Shown here piece after piece: positions 23,062-35,809 of a stretch of 64,000 bases of DNA. The first letter of the stretch is position 1. Each line of letters opens with the position of its first letter. Source of the stretch: Cyathus striatus (lineage: Eukaryota > Basidiomycota > Agaricomycetes > Agaricales > Nidulariaceae); assembly GCA_025738555.1 (NCBI GenBank), contig JAOVFP010000006.1, positions 868,001 to 932,000 of the forward strand, given 5' to 3'. The translations under genes and the position numbers were made by a program. The notes beneath the pieces are model-generated. The model saw nothing but the letters and a program-made list of their open reading frames with translations, was not told the DNA's origin and did no database searches.

Positions 23062-23462
23062 TTCTATGTGTTTGTAGAAGGTCTTCTCAATCATATGAAT
23101 CCTTTTCCACAGCTGAACTCTGTAATTATTATGGACAACACTAGCATTCACAAATGTGAGGGTCTCTGCAAGATGATTCAAGAATGGTATGTTATAGTTA
23201 TTGCTTACTTCGCTGTATCTTATTATTGTTGGCTAGTGGTATGAGGCTTGAGCATCTCCCACCTCACCCGCTGGACTTCGATTCAATTGAAGAAGCTTTC
23301 TCATGCATCAAGTCATTGCTGTGCTCCAATCGTGATTATGTCCTTGGGGAAATGATGGGGGAAGAATATGATAATCCATACGATGTGATATGGAATGCGA
23401 TTTACAATTTTATTCCTGGTAGAGCAGAGGGGTGGTTTCGACACAGTGGCTATATTATGTAG
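23062..23462 (+). pseudogene. Tc1-type (DDE_3) transposase, 3' part
   Basis: Continues the fragment ending at 14857: FYVFVEGLLNHMNPFPQLNS, then VIIMDNTSIHKCEG carrying the second catalytic Asp. After a short GT-AG intron (about 23188-23239) it reads GMRLEHLPPHPLDFDSIEEAF with the third acidic residue (Glu), then SNRDYVLGEMM and a C-terminal tail to the stop at 23460. This is the DDE_3 superfamily-endonuclease layout of basidiomycete Tc1-like transposases. Split by the copia insertion and lacking a recognisable N-terminus, it is inactive. Confidence 0.82.
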
Positions 23463-23700
23463 GTAGCTACATAGTGTTTATATATTATTACTCGTTGTCA
23501 TTGTCCCTTGGTGCTCATTGTCTCCAATGACTAAGGGACATCCTCGCTGTATATTGCTTGAGACCGCTGCAGATAGTTGAGAACTGGCGTGTCGAGTGTC
23601 ATAACCCTTTTAAGGAATAGCCTGTGAATCCTACCAGCAGACTGGCTTGGATCATGCTGCCGGTGGAACTCAGATATGTACTAAGAAAATTGTAGGTCTA
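23463..23700. other. Flank of the transposase remnant, no gene
   Basis: Short spacer between the transposase stop and MITE A. Nothing further recognised. Confidence 0.4.
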
Positions 23701-24606
23701 CTATCACCCATCAGTAGTTTGTATTGATCACTGGTTCATATTGTTACAGGTGTGACCATGTGTGACTGTTGCCAGAATTCAAACTCCATTGATCATTTTG
23801 ATGGCACCTGTTCATGCTTCGCATAGCCAAGCATTGGCCAAGTGGCCAATTGGTTAGGTTATGAGCTATGTAGTAACTTTAAGTATTGTATTCAATATAG
23901 AACTATGTACTGTAGGATTATATACATGGCAATGTACAGAGAATATACATGAGTAAGGTACTTTACACATGAAATATATAATATATGCATTATGTAAATT
24001 ATGAGGTTAGCATGTTAGTACATGCTGGAGGTATTAGTATATGGCACTATGGCCTTGGAGTGTGATCATGATGAGAGCTGTAATGCAGGGGTTGAATATA
24101 GTGGTCTTGGTGGTAACCTGTATAGTGAGTTCCATTCTAATGTCCATGTGAGTTGGTGGGTAATATAGCAGGATGTACCTGATAATAATTTGAGTGTGCA
24201 CCATGAAAAGTTGCTGGAAATGTCTCTGAACCTTCTATTGTAGGTGAGTAGTGTTGAATATGTAAAGAATTATATAAAGAATTTAAAGGCTTCACGTGCT
24301 GTTAACATGCCAAGAAGAATAAACAAGCAGCAGCTCACTTAACATGACTCATGTGGAGTGCTCCATCAAAATCATCAAAACAATCACAAATTTCAGAATC
24401 CGCTGTGCTGATACATGGCTAGTGTGACATTCTTCCAAAAACATCCATTTGAATTTTGAGCAATTCTGAACAAAAAAAGTGATATTTGTGTATAGTAATA
24501 TAAGTAGAAGACAGATTTAAAATTTTGAAGCAGGAGAAGCCTGAGAAAAGAGAGATATTTGCCCAATATGAACCAGTGATCAATATGAACTACTGATGGG
24601 TGATAG
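23701..24606 (+). mobile_element. TA-MITE copy A, 906 bp (Tc1/mariner-type)
   Basis: Begins CTATCACCCATCAGTAGTTT and ends with the inverse AACTACTGATGGGTGATAG. The TIR is about 43 bp, continuing into ATTGATCACTGGTTCATATTG, and is flanked by TA (23699-23700 and 24607-24608). It has no transposase. It is nearly identical to copy B in opposite orientation, so the two form a long inverted pair. Confidence 0.88.
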
Positions 24607-24608
24607 TA

Positions 24609-25390
24609 TATCAATATGCAAAGCACTGTAACTGTGCAAATCAAACTGAAACCATTGAATCAGACAAAAAATGGCAGGTTGATCTATTGAGTGACGGTGG
24701 CGCATCACTTGCTGTAACATACCATTCCAAAACACATTGTACAGTTGAGCATCAGAGAGGTCCCAGATGCGCTGTATCAACAGATAAATCAGTTCACAGT
24801 GAACTGCAGTTGTGATTGTTGGCAATGTATTCCAGAACCTGGCATCACCAAAGTCTTTGGCATTGTGGGGAATTATTGTTACTGCCCTTATGCATCAAGG
24901 TCTCAGTTTCAGTGGATCTTGGAACACATAGCTTTCACACTACCTAATATTCATAGGCCAACAGACAATAGTTACTGGATAATTTTGACCAACTGTTCAG
25001 TCATGTGTCACACAGGGCCATGAACAGAACAGATTTAGCTGTTGGTCACACATCACAAAGACTCATGAACACAGGTACAAGGAAAACAAAAAACTGTGAA
25101 AAATCATTAATAATAAAATAAAATGAGTAGTAATATTTAAAACAGTGTTGATACCAATATATACCTCCTGAAGTGTGTAATAAGTATAATAACTACAGTT
25201 GAAAGCCATTCAAATCTATTCCAGCTTAAATTTCACTCACCCAATGGCTTAGGCTGCGAACAGTTCACTTCAGGTGTCACACATTCTATAGGGCTGCAAA
25301 CAGAGGTTTGGACCATCACACCTAAAAGGGTCCAAACACTTGGTTGAAATTATCCAGTATTGTGATCATCTAGTAATCACCATCCTGTTA
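24609..25390. other. Spacer between the two MITEs
   Basis: About 780 bp, AT-rich. A minus-strand stretch (24825-24580, with LIYLLIQRIWDLSDAQLYNV) might be a decayed helix-turn-helix of a Tc1-type transposase, but I cannot support that. Confidence 0.35.
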
Positions 25391-26028
25391 TACTATCACC
25401 CATCAGTAGTTCATATTGATCACTGGTTCATATTGGGCAAATATCTCTCTTTTCTCAGGCTTCTCCTGCTTCAAAATTTTAAATCTGTCTTCTACTTATA
25501 TTACTATACACAAATATCACTTTTTTTGTTCAGAATTGCTCAAAATTCAAATGGATGTTTTTGGAAGAATGTCACACTAGCCATGTATCAGCACAGCAGA
25601 TTCTGAAATTTGTGATTGTTTTGATGATTTTGATGGAGCACTCCACATGAGTCATGTTAAGCGAGCTGCTGCTTGTTTATTCTTCTTGGCATGTTAACAG
25701 CACGTGAAGCCTTTAAATTCTTTATATAATTCTTTACATATTCAACACTACTCACCTACAATAGAAGGTTCAGAGACATTTCCAGCAACTTTTCATGGTG
25801 CACACTCAAATTATTATCAGGTACATCCTGCTATATTACCCACCAACTCACATGGACATTAGAATGGAACTCACTATACAGGTTACTACCAAGACCACTA
25901 TATTCAACCCCTGCATTACAGCTCTCATCATGATCACACTCCAAGGCCATAGTGCCATATACTAATACCTCCAGCATGTACTAACATGCTAACCTCATAA
26001 TTTACATAATGCATATATTATATATTTC

Positions 26029-26691
26029 TGTCATATCCCATATCACCTACCTCTGGACCCCTATGCTCTTACTCCACCTTTCCCTTTGTTTACTCTGGAC
26101 TTTGATTATGCTTTTAATATTACTTATTGATTACTGTACATAGATTACTCTCATTTCCTTTCTTCCGTTCTACTGAGCTATCCCCTCAGTATTGTAGTAT
26201 ACATCTCATAGTGAGTCACTTATCATTCTTAAGTGCACCACTATCAGTTTTACTTTACACCACCATATGTGCTCACTTCTCTGACACGTTTTATTATGTT
26301 TAATTAGTTAGTCTTCATTCTATGTATGCCTACCCTGACCGTACTTCTCTGCTGGCCTTGGCCAGCGGCCTTTACTTACTCCGAGTCTCCAGTATTTAAG
26401 TAGTACTTGATTTGTACTTTAGTCTTCAGTTTCGTATTGAACTACGTCCTCACCCTTCAGTCTGACTTGAGTTACATCTCTCGTCTCCTTGTCTCTCATC
26501 TTCTCTGAAGGGCTTGCTCTTACTCTGAAATACAGGACCAGGAATCCCAGGGGCGCAGCACATAAGCTGAAGCCGAAGTCCTACCCCCTGAGTTCTCATT
26601 CTCCACTTTCGTCTCATACTCACCCCTTGTTTCTCCGCAGTCACCCTCTCGTACTCCACTGCCAAGTCAGGCTAGGGGCACGGTCATGACA
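26029..26691 (+). repeat. Gypsy 5' LTR
   Basis: 663 bp with TG...CA ends. Repeated at 35160-35809, and in inverse at 36303-36966 as a solo LTR. Confidence 0.93.
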
Positions 26692-26742
26692 GTATACGAA
26701 ACTACCACCTTGGATTCCTCACACAACACTTTTCTTTCCCTC

Positions 26743-28538
26743 ATGGCTACCCACATGCAGACTCAGACTGCACACACCAGGAGCCATGAACAGCAGCAAA
26801 ACAAAGTGCATCGTAGCAGTTGTCTAGCTGCTCAACAAGCTCGTGAAAACAACACCAGCACACCTCATTGTGTTGACTCTGCTCCGCCTCACTCTCAGCG
26901 GAATGCCCCACCTTCAGCGAGCACTCTAGTATCTGGAGGAATTGCCTCCACCCATCGTGCAGCTCGTGAACTTCAGCCGGTTCACAGCAATCAATTGCAT
27001 GCACCTCAACCAATTCCGTTGAGCATTCCGTTCGACCCCACCCTCATCCCCAATGCATCCATTGAACTGGTGGATACTCAGCTTTCTCCGGAAGTTGCAG
27101 CTGCATGCCAGCAGCAAGCACCCACAGCCCTTTCACCACCCACTCAACAGCTTGTAGCCTCAGGCAGTGGAGGAGTTCCTCCACCTCCACCCCCTTCTGG
27201 TGGTAATTCTGCTGGAGTTGGAAACAACGACCCTCCAGATGACAATGGAGACGATGGTGACCAACCCAGAGATGATGGTGACGATGGAGATGGATCTGGA
27301 GATGACGGCAACAAGCCAGGAGATGATGATAATGAGCCAGGGGATGATGATGAGCAGGCAGGTGCCAGTGGCAATGGTCCTGGTGGACCAATCGCCCCGG
27401 AGGTCCTCCCTCTGACCCCTCTGAGCCTCCTTCAAGGCCTCCCTCCAGGGACGCCTATTGCGACCCTCATCACCCAACTGCAAGATGCCACTACAATTTT
27501 ACCAGGGATGAAATCCTGGAAATGGTGGCTTCTGTGGCGGGTTACTTTGCCCCGCCACCACCACCTCCACCACCTCCTCCTCCCATTCGGGAGAAAAAAG
27601 TTAACCAGCCAGACAATTTCGATGGCTCCAACACCTTGAAGTTGGAACCCTTCATCACACAAGTCCGCTTGGTGTTCTGGAACAACCCCCAGTTGTACCC
27701 GGACGACTCCTCAAAGGTCAATTATGTGTTGACTTTTCTCCGTGGCTCGGCAAGCAACTTGTTTGCCACTCATCTAGACAATGACATCTATGAGCCATGG
27801 ATGGATTCATGGGGTTATTTCATCCAGCTCCTCCGTACTCACTTCGGCCATACCAACCCTGTTGGTGAGGCTGAAATCTGCATATTCTCCCTCCACATGA
27901 AGGATAATCAGTGTCTCACCACCTATGAAATCAAATTTAATGAATATGCTGCACTCTTGCCTTGGGATGATGCTGCCCTCAACTCGGCATATTACCATGG
28001 CCTTTGTCCTTGTTTAAAGGACGCTCTCTCTCATCGAGAGCAAGGCCGGCCTACGACCCTTGCTGGGACTAAGAAGGTAGCCCAGGGCTATGATCAGAGG
28101 CATTGGGAGCGCAACACTGAGTGCAATATTGAGGAGAAGCGCAGCAAATCTGCTGCCAAGTCTTTGGAGAAGCCCAAGGGCAATCAGAATTCGAAGTCAG
28201 CTTCGAATTCTTCCTCCTCCTCCAAGACTCCATCCTCCTCTACCTCCTCCTCCACCTCTTCTACCTCTGCTTTGTCCTCGGGGAAACCCAAGAACAAACA
28301 AAAGCAGAACCAGTCCAAGGCGCCAGACTTGACTGGGAAACTTGGTTCTGATGGGAAACTCACCCCGGAGGAACGTAAACGTTGCCTAGACCAGAAGCTT
28401 TGCCTATTCTGTGGCAATGCCAGTCATCAGGCCAAGGACTGTCGCAAGGCAGCCTCTGCCGCCAAAGCCTGTGCAGCCACTGCCACCTCTACCAAGGCAA
28501 CTCCCTTGGCGAACTTGGCTGAGAGTTCGAAAAAATAG
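26743..28538 (+). pseudogene. Gypsy Gag with zinc knuckle; one frame break
   Basis: From the ATG at 26743 an N-terminal region rich in Gln, Pro and Ser leads to an Asp/Gly-rich tract (about 27225-27365) and LLQGLPPGTPIATLI. Around 27500 the frame changes; downstream it reads EILEMVASVAGYFA, poly-Pro, VNQPDNFDGSNTLKLEPFI and FLRGSASNLFATHLD (retrotransposon gag domain). A Ser-rich stretch and CLFCGNASHQAKDC (CX2CX4HX4C) follow, with the stop TAG at 28536-28538 after six A residues. Gag packages the element RNA. The frame change is probably a single indel. Confidence 0.88.
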
Positions 28539-31500
28539 AGAGCGGCTCCAGTGACTCCACACAGGCTGAGGGCCGTGTTAATCTTTCCTGTGCACCTAAG
28601 GAGATAAGACTAAATGCATCCGCTCTTTATGATCCCCAAGCTGTAAATATTCCTTTGACTTCGTTTTCTCCAGCTGCGCCGGATATGCCTCTTTCCTTCC
28701 TTTTGCTCATCAATTCTGGTTCAACCCATTGTTTTGCTGACTCATCGTTTGTGAGGGAGCACAACCTTCCCACAACTCTGGTCCCTCCCATTGCACTGAA
28801 ACTATTTGATGGTACCTCTAACTCCATACTTACAGAGAGTATTTTATTATCTGTAACGTTTCCTACTGGTGAATACATGGATATTTCTTTCTATATAACT
28901 CCACTCAATTCTTCCTGCTCCATGGTATTAGGATTTAACTGGCTCTCCCAACACAATCCATTGATTGACTGGACTGAGAGATGTATACTTGGCTTCCAAA
29001 CCCCAGTCCTAGGAGAATCTTCTCTGTCTTTGTTGACACCTGCACTGAAGGCATCTGCCTCCTTGCAAACCCCTCCATCACCAGCTTCATCTTCTGTTCC
29101 TCCGTCAGACAATAGTCCACCCAGTATCTCACTCATTAACGCTGCAGCTTTTCTCTGGGCTAGTAAGCTCGCAGGCTCGCAGATGTTTAGGATACAAGTC
29201 GGTGCCATAGTTTCAGCTTCTGCCGCTGCCATGGCTGCAGAAGCAGTGGACCTTTCTAGTATTCCTCTGGAATACCATGAGTTCGCTGACATCTTCAGCA
29301 AAACATGAGCAGACACTCTTGCTCCACATCACCCTTACGATCTCCAGATCAACTTGGAGGAAGGTATGTCTCCTCCAGTCGGTACTGTATATTCACTCTC
29401 ACAGTCCAAGTTGGCCTCTCTATGAGAGTTCGTCGACAAACATCTCTGGATTGGCTTCATCCATCCTTCTTGTTCTCCACACGGAGCACCAGTGCTCTTT
29501 GTCCAGAAGAAAGATGGATCCCTTCGACTCTGTGTCGATTTCCGTGGGCTTAATGCAATCTCCAAAAAGGATCGATATTCCCTTCCCCTTATTTCCGACC
29601 TCCTTGACTCTCCTCGCAAGGCTAGAATCTACACCAAGATTGATCTCTGCCATGCTTACCACTTAGTCTGCATTGCTGATGGAGATGAATGGAAGACTGC
29701 TTTTCACACTTGCTATGACTCGTTTGAATGGCTAGTTATGCTGTTTGGACTCACTAATGCACCTGCAGCTTTCCAATGTTTCATGAATGACATCTTCAAG
29801 GACATGCTCGATGTGTGTGTTACAGTCTACCTTGACGATATACTAATCTACTCTGATAGTCTCGAGGAGCATAAACGGCACATTAAAGAAGTCCTCAAGC
29901 GTTTATGCCAACATGGGCTCTATGCCTGGGTGGACAAGTGTGAATTTCACACTGAATCTGTTGAGTATCTAGGTTATGTCCTTTCTCTGGGCAGCCTCAC
30001 TATGTCCCAGGATAAAGTCCAAACTATTAGGGATTGGCCCGAGCCTAAGAAGGTAAAAGACGTTCAGTCTTTCCTTGGGTTTGCCAATTTCTATAGGCAC
30101 TTTATTCAGTACTACTCCGATATAGTAGTGCCTCTCACTCATCTTACCTGCAAGGGTTTGAAATGGGACTTTTCTCCAGCTTGCCGTTCGGCATTCAAGA
30201 AACTTAAGGACACCTTCACTAAAGCCCCTGTACTCACTCATTGGGTCCCTGACGCCCAGATCATTGTAGAGACTGATGCCTCCAACTATGCTCTCGGAGC
30301 AATCCTCTCCATTGTTGCTGACGATGGCGATATTCACCCCATTGCGTTCCATTCCCATACCTTCACTGCTCCTGAACTGAATTACAACACCCACAACAAG
30401 GAACTCCTGGCTATTTTTGAAGCTTTTCGTGTCTGGCAACACTACTTGGAGGGCTCTGGTACTCCAGTTGATGTGGTTACTGACCATAAAAACTTAGGGT
30501 ATTTCTCCACCACCAAGATCCTCACTCACTGCCAGGCTTGTTGGTCAGAGTACCTATCGCAGTTCAATCTGGTTATTCGTTTCCGCCCAGGGAAACTTGG
30601 TGCGAAACCTGACACTTTAACTAGATGATGGGATGTCTACCCTAAAGGGGGGAATAATGACTATGCCAAAGTTAATCTGCACAATTTTCGCCCTGTTTTT
30701 ACTCAAGAACAGCTCATTGCCTCTATCCATGCCACCACACTCCTTCATCCTGTTCTCTGTGCTAGCATCATTATGGATGTTGAGCAACTCCACCACAACA
30801 TCCTCACTGCCCAACCCCTAGACACTGTCGCATCCATCCACCTTCGCAATCCTACCAATCATTGGTCTGTCAGTTCAGATGGCTTACTTCGCCTCGACAA
30901 CCGGATTTATGTCCCAGATGACGATTCTCTCTGCCTTCGCATTGTCCAGTACAAACATGATCATTTACTCGCCAGACATCCTGGTCAAAACAAGACTTTG
31001 GATAATATTCGACGGGAATATACTTGGCCTGGACTCCGTACTTATGTCAAGGACTATTGTAAGTCTTGCACCATCTGCTTATGGTCTAAACCACAGCATC
31101 ACTGTCCCTATGGTACATTGAAGCAACTCCCTATTCTGGAGCACCCATGGAACTCTATATCTATGGACTTCATTGAAACACATCCAATCTCTGGATTTGA
31201 TAAGTACAATTCAATCCTAGTTATTGTTGACTGCCTTAGCAAGCAAGCTATCTTCATCCCTTGTCATAACACCATTACCTCCACCCAGCTCGCTAAGCTC
31301 TTTGTCATGCACATATTCTCTAAGCATGGTGTTCCCAGCCACATTACCTCCGATTGTGGTTCGGAGTTCGTCTCCCACTTCTTCCGGTCTCTTGGTAAGG
31401 TTCTCGACATTAACCTACACTTTACCTCTGGATACCATCCAGAAGGTGACGGACAAACTGAACACATTAACCAAGTCTTAGAGCAGTACCTCCGCATCTA

Positions 31501-32254
31501 CTGCAATTACCAGCAGGACAACTGGGCTGATCTCCTCCCCATCACTGAGTTCGCGTATAACAATACACCGAGCTTGACCACTAATACTACTCCTTTCTTT
31601 GCCAATAAGGGTTATCATCCACAGATTTCAGTCTACCCCGAACATGACGTTACCTCTGTTCATGCCAGGGACTACACCATGGACCTCCAGGAACTTCATG
31701 AAAACCTCAAGGCCAAAATAGCACTTGCTCAGAAGCACTATCAGGTCAGAGCAGACAACTGTCGCTTGCCTGCCCCAGAGTTCAAAGTTGGAACTAAAGC
31801 CTTCATCCATGCTAAGTTCTTCAACACCACTCGCCCTTCCAAGAAATTGGCTGAAAAGTATTATGGTCCTTTTGAGATCATTGCCGAAACTGGTACCCAC
31901 TCCCACACCCTTAGACTCCCTTCCAATTTCCGAGCTGTACACCCTGTATTCCATGTTTCTATGCTTGAGCCCACAGTTGAAAACACTATTCCTAGTCAAG
32001 AGATACCTCTGCCTCCCCCTGTGGAAATTGACGGAGATATTGAGTTCAAGATCAGTGAGATCTGCGACTCCAAGCTAGATCGCCAGTTCAAGAAATGTCC
32101 TCTTCGTTACTTAGTCCGATGGACTGGTTATGAAGGAACCGACAAAGAACTCACTTGGTTGGCTGCCACCGAAGTAGAACATGCTACAGAGCTCATAGAG
32201 GAATTTCACGCTCGTTATCCTGATAAGCCTAATCCTTCTACTCCTGTTACATAG
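28535..32254 (+). pseudogene. Gypsy Pol: protease, RT, RNase H, integrase, chromodomain; three TGA stops
   Basis: One frame throughout, in the -1 frame relative to Gag. Protease LLINSGSTHCFADS has Asn where DSG is expected. RT has LFVQKKDGSLRLCVDFRGLN, LCHAYHLVCIADGDEWKTAF and VTVYLDDILIYS (YxDD); RNase H has IVETDASNYALGAIL and VVTDHKNL. Integrase has the HHCC finger (HDHLLARHPG...CKSCTIC), D,D,E with SMDFIETHP, TSDCGSEFVS and the Glu after GDGQTEHIN, then VHPVFHVSMLEP. The chromodomain is YLVRWTGYEGTDKELTWLAA. In-frame stops are TGA at 29306, 29422 and 30626, each where the family usually has Arg. Confidence 0.93.
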
Positions 32255-35159
32255 ACTTTCTCTGCTCACATCTCTGTTCTCCACTATAGTTTATTGTATA
32301 TCCATATTCGCCTTCTTGACCAAAGGTTGAAGGTTGACACTTCTCCGGACACTGCTTGCATGATGACCACTACATTTAATAAGCATAGCTGATTCGTCAC
32401 TTTGCATACTTAATGAGGTGGGCTGAGAGTGGAAGTACGGAGTTGTATTGGTTTTCTCCTAAGGTGTTTCTCTTTACTCCATGTTCCTGTTTACTCTTAC
32501 TGTTCATTCTCCTCGCGCCAAAAAAATCATAAACTCCACAAAAAACAAGTATATACAAATTTTCCCTGCCTACTGTACACTACTTGTCTTCATCTTCTTC
32601 TTCCTCTTCATTACTCCCGGACTCATTAGCCTCCACCAGAGTACCCTCCTCTGCCACCTGTGTGGTCGTCATCAACCTATTCAATGTCCCCATCAACTCC
32701 GTGTGCATGTTGACATTCCTCCCCAAGGCCTCCATCAGCATGTCTGATAAGGGGCTTCCAGAGTTGAGCTGCATTGCCAACTTGTTGCGCTCATTCTCCG
32801 CTAGGAACAGCTGGTCCCTCAGGATCTTGCACTCAGCATCAAACATCTTCCCCTTGGTCCACAATTCATCTGCTTGCTTCTCCGAGACCTCCAACTTCAA
32901 CCTCGCCACCGCCAGTTGCATCTGCAACTCCTCCACCAGTTTCTCCTGGCCCACACTACTGGTCTGCATCTTCTCCAGACCCTTTCTCCACTCCTCTGCA
33001 TTCCCCGGGACTACAGTCCCCCACATTATTCCTTCGCTGTCGCATCTCCCCTTCTTCGTCTGACATGCCTCGCATGCCTTGTGGTTCATCTTTTTTCCCC
33101 TAGGAGCAAGTCAGAACAACTCCGAAAAAGAAATGAACAACTTACTCAAGGTCCAGCAAACACTCCCTACTGAACTTGCTGCACATATTGCAAGGGACCT
33201 TGGACAAGATGTAGGCCTCTTTCTCTTTCTTCTCCGCAGCCGTCTTGGTCTTCTCCACAGCTTTACCCTTCTTCTCCACTTCCTCTTAGAGCCACCCTCA
33301 TTCTCCGACTGCTGGACGCTCTTCCCCACCTCTTCCTCCAGAGTTATGGTGTGGCCCTCGGCCTCCAGCTGCTGAACAGTGAATTCGTGGTCAGCAATCT
33401 GCTCTGCGCTCATGTAGGTACCTACCTGTGGAGTAGTTGTTACCATCGACTCTACTACAGGAGTTGAAACTCCTACCCTCATAGGCCCTACCTCTGCCAA
33501 TGCTTGCTCTACCACTTTCTCCACCAGAGTTGAGTTGTCCACCATCATCACCAAGCTGTCAGCCTCCCTGTGGTAATGTAAGAACCTTTCCAACCACTCT
33601 GGACTAAACAACATTATTCCCAACCTTGCTACTGTTGTCTCGTACTCCGGATGCGAGGCTGGTCTAACTTCCCCCTCTGTCGTTTCCTCCGCTGGGCGAC
33701 CAGTCAGTCTTGCCATGGTCTGCGCAACCCTAGTCTTGACCACAGCCTGCTCACACGTTTTTGCCCTTATCACTCCTAGTCTTCCTCCCTTGTCCACTTC
33801 CATTGCATCTTCCTTCTCTGCCTCACCCTCTGTCCCTTTGTGGCCAAAATTCTCGACGTACTCATGAATATCGGCCGTAGCTGGATCTGATGAGAGAAGC
33901 CTTCTCCAGGCCCACCAAATTCGAGATGGAGAAGGATAGCTGGATGGCGCTTACTAATTGTTTTTCTTGATAGATCTTGCCAAATGCCCAAATTGGGGTT
34001 GCTTGAGGGAAGAAGCGCGTTGGCGCGAGTTTCAAGGGAGCTGTCTGGCTCCTGTCAAGGACTTTCGATCAAGAGGGATATCGGTACGGGGTTAGAAGTA
34101 GCCAGCCAATAGTGGCTTTGTTTTTCTTTTTTTTCTCCGCTTTTATTTGATTTTACTTACATTTTTTTCGTTACTTAATTAAAGGTGTTAGGAATTGCTG
34201 GAGTAGGAGGGTTGGGCTAGGTGCTTTTCGGAGCTGCGACTGAGCCATTCGGGGACTGCTCTGTGCAGGAGGAGCAGATGCGATCACAAATAGTCCCCAA
34301 GCCTCGGGACTGCGCCCGAGAACACCAAGTCCGAGTTTTCCTGTTTTGGTAATTTTTGACATCTTCTCCTTCTTGTTGCTTGACAAGGACTCTTAGACAT
34401 GATGTAGAATAGTTTTGTAGCTAAAAATTGGGGTCTGTGACGCAAGAGAACGCGTTGCACAGACCATCTCTCATTTGTACATAAACCACTCCCCGCTGAG
34501 GGAGAAATACATCTTCTGTTCACTTGGTATTTTTCTGCGAGACTGTGCTTTGAGCTCAGATTGACTTCTGGTTTTATTCTCTTTGTTCTGTGTGCTTTGT
34601 ACCCTACTAGCTAAGTCCCATCTTCATTCGTCCTCTTCCCTTTTCCCTCCGTATTCCGCTCCCGCGACGTATAAACGCGTCGCATTTGTTTCCGCGTGTG
34701 GATTACATAATCCGTTGAACGCGTCACTCATGTGGTCTAACGGACCGCATTTCGCTTGCCAGAGCTTCGTTTACTCGTACTCTAACGCACAGGTACCCGC
34801 CAACGGACTCCCATGTCTCCTCCCCTCTACCTCACCTTCCTTCTCAGCTCCCTGCTTCTCCACCTTCTCGCCCCTCAACTCCTTCTCGAGAGCTTCTAGC
34901 TCCGCTCGTTTGTGTAGGAGTAACCTAAGTTTCTCTTCACAAGTAGGGTCTTCATTCAAGTGTACAGAGGAAGGCATGTTTAAAGCAGTCACGTGCTAAG
35001 GAGTTATTGCAATGGGGTAAAAGATGGGTTTGATTTTCTCCACCACGGCTGACCTTTATATATCTGGACCTGATGTCAAAACACTGATCAAAATTTCGAA
35101 AGCCTATTGTTTCAATCACGTGCTCAGGCCTCGAGGGCTCGGCCTTAAGGGGGGAATAC
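32255..35159 (-). other. Gypsy 3' internal region with antisense coiled-coil / Zn-cluster-like reading
   Basis: The 2.9 kb between pol and the 3' LTR codes better on the minus strand. 34992-34771 reads MTALNMPSSVHLNEDPTCEEKLRLLLHKRAELEALEKELR. 33803-33300 reads MEVDKGGRLGVIRAKTCEQAV..., PEYETTVARLGIMLFSPEWLERFLHYH. 33089-32580 reads MNHKACEACQTKKGRCD (Cys pattern like a Zn2Cys6 cluster), a long coiled coil with EKLVEELQMQLAVARLKLEV, and an acidic tail ending EEEEEDEDK. These are probably exons of one antisense gene joined by introns. The role is unknown; similar antisense reading frames may be a feature of fungal gypsy elements, which I cannot confirm here. Confidence 0.5.
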
Positions 35160-35809
35160 TGTTATATCCCATATCACCTACCTCCGGACCCCTATGCTCT
35201 TACTCTGCCTTTCCCTTTGTTTACTCCAGACTTTGATTATGCTTTTAATATTACTTATTGATTACTGTACATAGATTACTCTCATTTCCTTTCTTCTGTT
35301 CTACTGAGCTATCCCCTCAGTATTGTAGTATACATCTCATAGTGAGTCACTTATCATTCTTAAGTATGCCACTATCAGTTTTACTTTACACTGCCATACG
35401 CGCTCACTTCTCTGACACATTTTATTATGTTTAATTAGTTAGTCTTCATTCTACGTACACCTACCCTGACCGTACTTCTCCACTGGCCTTTACTTACTCC
35501 AAGTCTCCAGTATTTAAGTAGTACTTGATTTGTACTTTAGTCTTCGGTTTCGTATTGAACTACATCCTCACCCTTCAGTCTGACTTGAGTTACATCTCTC
35601 ATCTCCTCATCTCTTGTCTTCTCCGAAGGGCTTGCTCTTACTCCGAAATACAGGACCAGGAATCCCAGGGGCGCAGCACATAAGCTGAAGCTGAAGTCCT
35701 ACCCCCTGAGTTTTCGTTCTCCACTTTTGTCTCATACTCACCCCTCGTTTCTCTGCAGTCACCCTCTCATACTCTGCCACCAAGTCAGGCTAGGGGCACA
35801 GTCGTGACA
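35160..35809 (+). repeat. Gypsy 3' LTR
   Basis: 650 bp, directly after the polypurine tract. Most differences from the 5' LTR that I see are C/T or G/A. Confidence 0.93.

Larger units (their letters stand above)
26029..35809 (+). mobile_element. Ty3/gypsy chromovirus LTR retrotransposon, 9.8 kb
   Basis: LTRs at 26029-26691 (663 bp) and 35160-35809 (650 bp), both with TG...CA ends (TGTCATATCCC / TGTTATATCCC to GTCATGACA / GTCGTGACA). The TSD is ATTTC (26024-26028 and 35810-35814). The polypurine tract AAGGGGGGAATAC precedes the 3' LTR. Gag, protease, RT, RNase H, integrase and a C-terminal chromodomain lie in that order, as in chromoviruses. Three in-frame TGA stops in pol, one frame break in gag and a protease Asp to Asn change make it defective. 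Confidence 0.95.
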
